Below the pieces are notes generated by a model. The model was not told the origin of the DNA and did no database searches. It worked only from the letters and a program-made list of their open reading frames with translations. Shown here piece by piece: positions 58,596 through 64,000 of a stretch of DNA of 64,000 nt. Each line of letters starts with the position of its first letter. Within the stretch, counting starts at the first letter, position 1. The DNA is from Polaromonas sp. P2-4 (GTDB lineage Bacteria > Pseudomonadota > Gammaproteobacteria > Burkholderiales > Burkholderiaceae_C), in the NCBI GenBank assembly GCA_024703855.1, contig CP087965.1, positions 4,828,001-4,892,000 of the forward strand, in the 5' to 3' direction. Both the position numbers and the translations under genes were made by a program.

Positions 58596-58833
58596 GTCAA
58601 ACAGCCATTACGCGTACCAGCGCCCACCGGGTGCTGTGGATGCCCTCGGCCCAAAGCAGCAAAGAACTGCTGGTTTGGCCACCCAAAATGCGCCCTTTGG
58701 GCACCGGGCCGTTGCAATGACGGCCTGAATCATCGGTACTGCCGGGCTTGGTAATCCCAAGGTCCGCCGTGCCCGGTGGAGTCAGAAAAGATATTTTCAG
58801 AGAGCCAATGCCGTTGTGGCTTGAACCGGGCTT
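58596..58833. mobile_element. non-coding tail of the IS91-like element
   Basis: After the transposase stop comes CAGCGCCCACCGGGTGC, GCCCAAAGCAGC and GGCCACCCAAAATGCGCC, a composition like the non-coding 3' parts of related IS91-type elements. It ends near TTGAACCGGGCTTG, which contains the GAAC/CTTG tetranucleotides that IS91-type elements use at their boundaries. No gene is supported here. Confidence 0.45.
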
Positions 58834-58896
58834 GTCCAACAACCGGTTCAGATCGTGGCTCGCTTCACGATCACGATCTAACCTTACTCGTTAGGG
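58834..58896 (-). other. integron attC site downstream of the lipoprotein cassette
   Basis: On the minus strand CCCTAAC (R'') starts 1 base after the lipoprotein stop and GTTGGAC (R', fits GTTRRRY) ends the site 63 bases later. The arms pair as GGTTAGATCGTG against CACGATCTGAACC, with one unpaired base, plus AAC..GTT ends. Length, end motifs, unpaired base and position just after a stop codon all fit attC sites. Confidence 0.68.
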
Positions 58897-58897
58897 C

Positions 58898-59209
58898 TTA
58901 CCGGACTTTGGTAACGCACTGTGACGATGACGTAACAGTGCAGCAAACGTAGCTCCAGTCGTTGTGATGAAACTGGGACGCAATTGCCGATGCTTGGGCG
59001 GCGCAACCGGAAAGGACTTGATCTTTGGAAAAATAAGAGCCTTTAACGAATCCGCCAAAATATTCCGCACCGGTACGGTTGTCGTGAACCCAAACGTCAA
59101 CACCCTTCATTGCATAGGGAAAGTAGTCATCGTCATGTCCGTTGCACCCAGGCAAGGACAAAACAGATGCAAAGAGCGTGACGCCTAGCATCCAATTTCG
59201 ACTGTTCAT
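58898..59209 (-). CDS. small cysteine-rich lipoprotein, integron cassette gene
   Basis: The 103-residue protein has a signal peptide with lipobox SLPGC (Cys22), then NGHDDDYFPYAMKGVDVWV and a C-terminal part with SGCAAQ, YVCCTV and SSQCV cysteines. No family is recognised. The ATG at 59209 follows GTTAGAC directly on the minus strand, which is the usual very short leader of a gene cassette, and an attC site begins after the stop. Confidence 0.65.
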   Translation of the reverse strand: MNSRNWMLGVTLFASVLSLPGCNGHDDDYFPYAMKGVDVWVHDNRTGAEYFGGFVKGSYFSKDQVLSGCAAQASAIASQFHHNDWSYVCCTVTSSSQCVTKVR

Positions 59210-59216
59210 GTCTAAC
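59210..59216 (-). other. cassette boundary (attC R' core) before the lipoprotein gene
   Basis: GTTAGAC on the minus strand fits GTTRRRY and touches the lipoprotein ATG. A full upstream attC up to about 59281 is only weakly palindromic, so just the core site is claimed. Confidence 0.45.
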
Positions 59217-59621
59217 TGCCCTAGCAAAATGTCGACCGTGCGGTCTGCGGTGCAGTCAGATACACAGCAGCATAGTTTGGGTGACCCATGCGGCCGGGGC
59301 CCTTATGCAGTCTGAGTTTTTTCAAAATCGGCATCTGTGCTCCCTGCTAAATGGTCAGCCAAACCCGGCGGGTGGTAGGCGCATTCTATCGACGAGGTAT
59401 GCGCGGAGCCACTCCTGCAAGCTCGCCTTGCCGTGCGGTGTCCGGCGTGCCCAGTACTTGAGAGTGACGCTCAAGCGCCTGATTCGCTACAGTTTTAATA
59501 GCTACTTACGAACTATCGACGGGGGCTACAGGCCTATTCTGCATATAAATTTGGCCAAAACACCTTTGCACGGCCTCTTGCACCGCCCCAGCAGGTGGCG
59601 AACCAGGGCTTGCTCTGTTCG
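59217..59621. other. gene-poor flank of the cassette island
   Basis: No convincing gene is present. A small hairpin GACCG-TG-CGGTC is at 59233-59244, and a degenerate repeat copy at 59486-59534 has TTTTAATAGCTACTTACG and GGGCTACAGGCC. Open frames here lack ribosome sites and family resemblance. Confidence 0.5.
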
Positions 59622-59924
59622 TCAGGCGGATTTGGCCAGCAGCGTGAAGTGCTCGACCACCGGCGGGCTGGCAAAAAACGGCCCGACAATCGCGCGCCAG
59701 TCGGCAAAGGCCGGTGACTCGCGAAAGTCGATGGTGTGGTTTTCCAGCGTGTCCCAGAAAATTTGCAGGATGTAGCGCTCCGGGTTTTCAATGCCTTTGT
59801 TGACCTTGTAACCCTGAAAGCCCTTGGCCTTGGAAATCACGGTGGCGACACCGCGCTGGATGGCTTCGTCAAAAGCAGCCTGCTGGCCGGGGTGAATGCG
59901 GATGTCGGCGAGTTCGAGAATCAT
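59622..59924 (-). CDS. antibiotic biosynthesis monooxygenase (ABM)-domain protein
   Basis: The 100-residue dimeric alpha-beta-barrel type protein starts MILELADIRIHPGQQAAFDEA and contains FQGYKVNKGIENPERYILQIFWDTLENH, the ABM pattern (quoted as family region). It is the last gene of the Rieske cluster on the minus strand. ABM proteins can be quinol or aromatic monooxygenases or haem-handling enzymes; the exact role is unknown. Confidence 0.82.
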   Translation of the reverse strand: MILELADIRIHPGQQAAFDEAIQRGVATVISKAKGFQGYKVNKGIENPERYILQIFWDTLENHTIDFRESPAFADWRAIVGPFFASPPVVEHFTLLAKSA

Positions 59925-59967
59925 GAAAAGTCCTGTGTTGATGTTGTTCAATATTATTGAGTAGCGG

Positions 59968-60291
59968 TCAATATTGAGTTGGAGGTAACTGTACCGTCAA
60001 ACCCTCGAGCGCGGGCGTCAGCGTGATCTGGCAGCTCAGTCGGCTGTTGGGCAGGCGCGGCGTGGCGGTGAAGGCCAACATGGCCAGTTCGTCGGCATCG
60101 GGCGGCGGAATTTGCGCGGCAAACGGCTCCTGCACATGCACATGGCAGGTGGCGCAGGTGAGCAGGCCGCCGCAATCGGCCGCAATGCCGTCAACGCCAT
60201 TGGCCACCGCAGTCTCCATCAGGTTTTTGCCAATTTTGCCTTTAGCCCATGTAGAGTGGCCGTCAGCAGCTATGAAATTGATAGTGATCAT
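59968..60291 (-). CDS. [2Fe-2S] ferredoxin (adrenodoxin type)
   Basis: The 107-residue ferredoxin has C40, C46, C49 in DCGGLLTCATCH (C-x5-C-x2-C) and the fourth ligand C87 in SRLSCQITL, as in adrenodoxin and related oxygenase ferredoxins. It probably passes electrons to the Rieske oxygenase encoded upstream in the same operon. No reductase gene is in the window. Confidence 0.9.
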   Translation of the reverse strand: MITINFIAADGHSTWAKGKIGKNLMETAVANGVDGIAADCGGLLTCATCHVHVQEPFAAQIPPPDADELAMLAFTATPRLPNSRLSCQITLTPALEGLTVQLPPTQY

Positions 60292-60306
60292 GGGTAAAAA
60301 GAGTCT

Positions 60307-61791
60307 TTAGATGCGGCTGAAATACTCGTGGCGCTGCCAGTCGTCCGGGTCTTTGGCTTCGCTGTGCCGCGTAATTTCGGCTTGTTTGATGCGGCTGAGG
60401 TAATTGATGAACGTGCTGCCAAAGGCCTCAGTCAGCGCCGCATCGCCCTGCAGGGCGCGCAGCGCTTCGCCCAGACTGATGGGCAACTTTTCGGCCTCTG
60501 CGCCATAAGGTGCATCGGTCGCCGGGGGTGCCTTCAGGCGGCGGTTCACGCCGTCCAGCCCGGCATGAATCTGCGAGGCGAGGTAAAGATAGGGGTTGGC
60601 GGCGGGCTCGCTGATGCGGTTTTCAATGCGCGTGCCATTGTCCTGGCACTGGCCGACGACGCGCAGCATGGCGCCGCGGTTGTCGCGGCCCCACACCACC
60701 GACTGCGGTGCCAGCGCGTTGGGCCGGAACCTTTCATAGCCATTGATGGTGGGCGTGCAAAAGGCGGTCATGCCGCGTGCATGTGCCAACAGACCCGCCA
60801 GGTAATGCTCGCCAAGTTCTGACAGCGTGTGCTGCGCATCCAGCGGTGTTGTGCCTTGCGCCGGGCTTTCGCGCCTGAACAGGTTGGCACCGGTTTCCAG
60901 GTCTGTCAGCGACTGGTGCAGGTGCCAGCCGCTGGACATGATGCAAGGGAAAGGCGGCCGGCACATAAACGTGGCGTGGTAGCCGGCGCGGCGCAAAGCC
61001 TGCTTCACCGCGCTGCGAAACAGCACCATGTTGTCGGCAGCAAGCAGGGCATCGGTCGCATCAAACACCGCTTCGACCTGGCTGGGCCCCAGTTCAATTT
61101 CCAGTGACAGCAAGGGCAAGCCCAGGGCCTGCGCGGTGTGCTGAACAATGCGCAAAGGCGTTTCGGCCATGTCAAACCATTGCTCGGAAAGCATGTGGTA
61201 GCCGGGGTGAATCATGGTCACGTCGGGCGGCAGGCCGGGCCATCCAGCTTGGCTGGGGTCGAGCTGGTTTTTGAGCCCCTCATCCGTGAGCTTGTAGATA
61301 TGAAATTCGATTTCCAGGCCGCACTTCATGGCGTAGCCGGCTTTTTCTAGCCGCATCAGCGCAGTTTGCAGGATGTGCCTGGTGTCGAGTTCGACGGGGC
61401 GGCCATCGGCAAACCAGGGCTGGCATTGGAGCCAGCCGGTTTTTTCAGTCCAGGGCAGTTGCTTGAAGCTGGTGGGGTCGGCCAGCAGCATCACATTGCT
61501 GGCGAATTCAAAGCCGGGAAGGTCGGCTGCGCCACCGGCCTCAAACACTTTGTAGGCGGTGTGGTCGGCGCTGTCTTTCAGCAGCAAGGTGCTGACCAGG
61601 CCCACGCCGTCCTGCATGGCTTGCGCGGCAGCGCTGGCGACCAGCGTCTTGCCGCGCAACATGCCGTGCAGGTCGCACCAGGCAACGCGCACCAGCTCCA
61701 GGCCGCTCGCATCGATTTGCTGTGCGGTGTGCGTCAGAGCCTCTTGCCGTGCCACATCGTGCACGCCACATTGCTGGGCAAAGCTGCTCAT
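60307..61791 (-). CDS. glutamine synthetase-family protein
   Basis: The 494-residue protein starts MSSFAQQCGVHDVAR and has the GS fold: GLELVRVAWCDLHGMLRGKTL (N-terminal beta-grasp), CGLEIEFHIYKL and LEIELGPSQVEAVF (metal glutamates), MSSGWHLHQSL, and NRISEPAANPYLYLA. Divergence from GlnA suggests it ligates glutamate to an amine other than ammonia, as in gamma-glutamylation steps of aniline or amine breakdown. The start overlaps the Rieske gene stop (ATGA). Confidence 0.85.
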   Translation of the reverse strand: MSSFAQQCGVHDVARQEALTHTAQQIDASGLELVRVAWCDLHGMLRGKTLVASAAAQAMQDGVGLVSTLLLKDSADHTAYKVFEAGGAADLPGFEFASNVMLLADPTSFKQLPWTEKTGWLQCQPWFADGRPVELDTRHILQTALMRLEKAGYAMKCGLEIEFHIYKLTDEGLKNQLDPSQAGWPGLPPDVTMIHPGYHMLSEQWFDMAETPLRIVQHTAQALGLPLLSLEIELGPSQVEAVFDATDALLAADNMVLFRSAVKQALRRAGYHATFMCRPPFPCIMSSGWHLHQSLTDLETGANLFRRESPAQGTTPLDAQHTLSELGEHYLAGLLAHARGMTAFCTPTINGYERFRPNALAPQSVVWGRDNRGAMLRVVGQCQDNGTRIENRISEPAANPYLYLASQIHAGLDGVNRRLKAPPATDAPYGAEAEKLPISLGEALRALQGDAALTEAFGSTFINYLSRIKQAEITRHSEAKDPDDWQRHEYFSRI

Positions 61792-63192
61792 GAGGCAATA
61801 GACTCTGGTGCGTCGGTTGTTGCGCAAAGCCAGGCTGCGCCTTTGCGCTTGGCCTGGGCGGTGTCCTGCCACCAGTTTGACCATTCCCCAGCCGGTGCGA
61901 TGCCGTCGACGGTGTCGGGTCCGGTCATGGCCGCGGCATTGGCCGCATCGGCCACACCTGGCGCCACACCGCCGTTCTGCACGGTTTCAATGGCTTTAAG
62001 CAGCACGCGCCGGTTCGCCATGATGACCTTGTCGGAGGTGGCGAGGTGCTCACGCGTGCGGTCCTGGATGGCGCCCATGCTCTCCACGGCCCACTGGTCA
62101 TGCACGTTGATGTCTTCCTCGCCCATGCCCAGGTAGGTGCTCGTCATTTGCTCATCGGCATTGAAGCCCCAGCGGTTATGACGACCTGCCTTGGGGATGT
62201 AATCGGGCAGCGAGATGAACTGCTGGCGCTGCGCACGCATCGCCTCCTTGTCCAGCGGTTCGGCAAAGCTGGTGAAAAAGGTATACCAGTAGGTGTTCTC
62301 GTCATCTACCGGCGCATGCATCTGGGTGATGGTCATGGTCTCCGACAGCGGGATCACGAAGGTGGCCGGAAAGATCGCATTGGTCACGCGCACATGGGTC
62401 AGCGCATCGATCATGGGCCGCAATGCGGTGAGCTGCATGCCCCAGGGTTTGGTCTCAAAGCTGATGTCCGGCTGCGCAAACTCGCGCATGATGCGCGTCA
62501 TGGGCCACTGCTCGCCATCAATGGCGCCAGCGCTGGCGCTGCGAAACTGCTTGCCTGCGGCATTCTGGCCGATTTCGCCTGAGTGGCTCGTCCTGCAAAA
62601 AGCGGTGCAGAAACGAGGGGTGGGCCGGGTCAATGCCCACTTCAAAGGCCTGCAGCCAATTGGCATTCCACAGGCCCTTGAAGGCAAAGCTGTGCGTGGC
62701 CGGGGCGGTAAAACAGTCAAAGGCAGGGAAGGGCGGGGGCGTGCTGCCCTCATCACCGAGCCAGGCAAACAGCACGCCGCTTTTTTCAATGACCGGGTAG
62801 CTGCGCTGCCTGACGCGTTCGCACAGCTTGCTGCCTGCGGGCTCGGCGGGCGTTTCAAGACAGCGACCGTCGGCTGCAAATTTCCAGCCATGAAAAGGGC
62901 AGCGCAGGCCGCCGCCCTGGAGCGCGCTTTCAAGCCGACCGAACGACAGGTCGGCGCCGCGGTGCGCGCAGTCACGGTCCAGCAAGCCCCAGGCGCCGGA
63001 GGCATCCTTGAACAGCACCAGCTCTTGGCCCAGCAGCTTGACGGCCTTGACCGGGCGGTTTTCCATGCGAGGGTCGAGTGCGGGGTTGAACTCATCCACC
63101 AGCGCGGCGGGTTGCCAGTACTGGCGCAGCAGCTGGCCGCAGGGCGTGCCTGGCGTGATGCGGGTGAGTAGTTCGTTTTGTGCAGCGTTCAT
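61788..63192 (-). CDS. Rieske aromatic ring-hydroxylating oxygenase, alpha subunit (one frameshift)
   Basis: This phthalate-dioxygenase-type oxygenase shows Rieske ligands C75, H77 in DRDCAHRGADLSFG and C98, H101 in CPFHGWKF. The mononuclear iron site is in FEVGIDPAHPSFLHRF. The frame shifts near 62575, between LQDEP and the MTRIMREFAQPD part. About 467 residues. It opens QNELLTRITPGTPCGQLLRQYW, common to this subclass. With the ferredoxin and GS-like protein it probably oxidises an aromatic or amino-aromatic compound. Substrate unknown. Confidence 0.88.
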
Positions 63193-63231
63193 GGCGGTGT
63201 CTTTTTAGATGCAGCGGGTGAAGGTTGAAAC

Positions 63232-63239
63232 GGTATACC
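63232..63239. promoter_or_regulatory. candidate operator between Rieske operon and GntR gene
   Basis: GGTATACC is a perfect 8-base palindrome in the 77-base divergent region, flanked by A/T tracts. It is a plausible but short site for the GntR-family protein. Confidence 0.35.
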
Positions 63240-63269
63240 AAAATTTAAATTCAGTGTACAGTCATCATC

Positions 63270-63992
63270 ATGAGCTTGCAAGAAACCGTTTTGATGCAGT
63301 TGCGGGACCTGATCCTGCGCGGGGAATTTGAGCCCGGCCAGCGCCTGGCCGAACAACAATTGGCCGAGCGGCTGGGCGCGTCGCGCACGCCGGTGCGTGC
63401 CGCGCTGGCGACGCTGGAGCAGGAATGTCTGGTGCAGCTCAACGACACCGGCGGCTACCTGGTGCGGCAGTTCACCCCGCGCGAGGTGGCTGATGCGATT
63501 GCGGTGCGCGGTCATCTGGAGGGGATGGCAGCGCGGCTGGTGGCCGAGCACGGCGTTTCGCGCCGCCTGCAGCTGGACTTGCAGGATTGCCTCGATGAAG
63601 GCGATCGCCTGCTGTCGGCCAATCCGCTGACGATGGAGAGTTATGCCGCCTATGCGGCCATGAACGACCGCTTTCACGCCCTGATTCTGGAGGCCAGCGG
63701 CAACAGCGCCTTGCAGCGCGCGGTGGCACTGAACGACCGGCTGCCTTTTGCGCCCGCGTCGGCCATGCTGCCCATGCAGTCGACGCTGGACAAAGACCAC
63801 GAGTGGATGAGCTACGCCCACCGTCAGCACCACATGCTGTTTGATGCGCTTAAAGCCGGTGAGGGCACACGCGCCCAGGCGCTGGCGGTCGAACACACCG
63901 AAGTCGCGCAAATGAATATGCGCATGGCGCTGGAGCGCAGGCCGGAGACCGAACAACTGCTGCCGGCCATCCGGCTGGTGGTGGGGCGCTAG
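63270..63992 (+). CDS. GntR/FadR-type (FCD) transcriptional regulator
   Basis: The 240-residue protein has a GntR winged HTH (MSLQETVLMQLRDLILRGEF, LAERLGASRTPVRAAL) and an FCD helical domain with FHALILEASGNSALQRAV and HRQHHMLFDALKAGE, whose histidines usually bind a metal. It is divergent from the Rieske operon and is likely its regulator, responding to the substrate or a pathway acid. Confidence 0.92.
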   Translation: MSLQETVLMQLRDLILRGEFEPGQRLAEQQLAERLGASRTPVRAALATLEQECLVQLNDTGGYLVRQFTPREVADAIAVRGHLEGMAARLVAEHGVSRRLQLDLQDCLDEGDRLLSANPLTMESYAAYAAMNDRFHALILEASGNSALQRAVALNDRLPFAPASAMLPMQSTLDKDHEWMSYAHRQHHMLFDALKAGEGTRAQALAVEHTEVAQMNMRMALERRPETEQLLPAIRLVVGR

Positions 63993-64000
63993 CTCGGTTT

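Noticed and set aside
58597..58842. 81-codon minus-strand frame that could be another cassette gene
   Set aside because: It has no ATG, begins inside the attC site, and its sequence looks like the non-coding tail of the IS91-type element.
59281..59775. 164-codon plus-strand frame
   Set aside because: No ribosome site or family resemblance; its 3' half is antisense to the ABM-domain gene and it crosses a repeat copy.
1..64000. CRISPR array, prophage or replication origin
   Set aside because: No regularly spaced direct repeats, phage structural genes or DnaA-box clusters were seen.

Overview
The window looks like the chromosome of a betaproteobacterium of the family Comamonadaceae, closest in style to Polaromonas or Rhodoferax. 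The placement is inference, based on GC-rich coding sequence, many Bug-type periplasmic binding proteins, a ccoNOQP/ccoG/fnr/hemN block, the order thrS-infC-rpmI-rplT-pheS-pheT-ihfA-merR-tRNA-Pro, and a short dispersed repeat (AGCTAT..ATAGCTGCTTGCGC type) scattered through the window.

Layout. 1-1080: tail of a patatin-like protein. 1203-6871: malonate utilisation (GntR regulator, malonyl-CoA decarboxylase, Bug binding protein, enoyl-CoA hydratase-like protein, malonyl-CoA synthetase). 6933-18355: microaerobic respiration (universal stress protein, copper ATPase CcoI, CcoS, cbb3 oxidase CcoNOQP, CcoG, FixH-like protein, FNR, HemN, TauE/SafE-like protein), with three FNR boxes. 18526-22794: polyamine ABC transporter. 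22739-24266: EamA exporter and a GGCT-fold protein. 24280-25911: isocitrate lyase with a dyad-rich promoter region. 25979-34599: translation cluster with candidate RNA leaders before thrS and rpmI. 34731-43184: two peptidases and a dipeptide-type ABC transporter. 43316-46905: Nudix hydrolase, Bug protein, maleate isomerase and LysR regulator. 47085-56351: gentisate/3-hydroxybenzoate catabolism with a TRAP transporter and a MarR regulator. 56470-59216: a small mobile island. 59622-63992: a Rieske oxygenase, glutamine-synthetase-like, ferredoxin and monooxygenase cluster with a divergent GntR regulator.

The most unusual part is 56470-59216. It reads as a cluster of integron gene cassettes without an integrase. 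A stand-alone TIR-like effector (PF10137/CAP12 type) and a small lipoprotein lie on the minus strand next to attC-like palindromes. The attC of the TIR cassette is interrupted by the 3' end of a group II intron in the opposite orientation, as known for group IIC-attC introns, and an IS91-like transposase remnant sits between the cassettes.

More than 40 apparent single-base frameshifts break otherwise intact genes, including the essential thrS, pheS, pheT and rplT. Most are one-base losses in short homopolymers and some compensate one another, so they are best read as sequence errors. Broken genes are therefore given as single CDS spans with approximate shift positions, not as pseudogenes.
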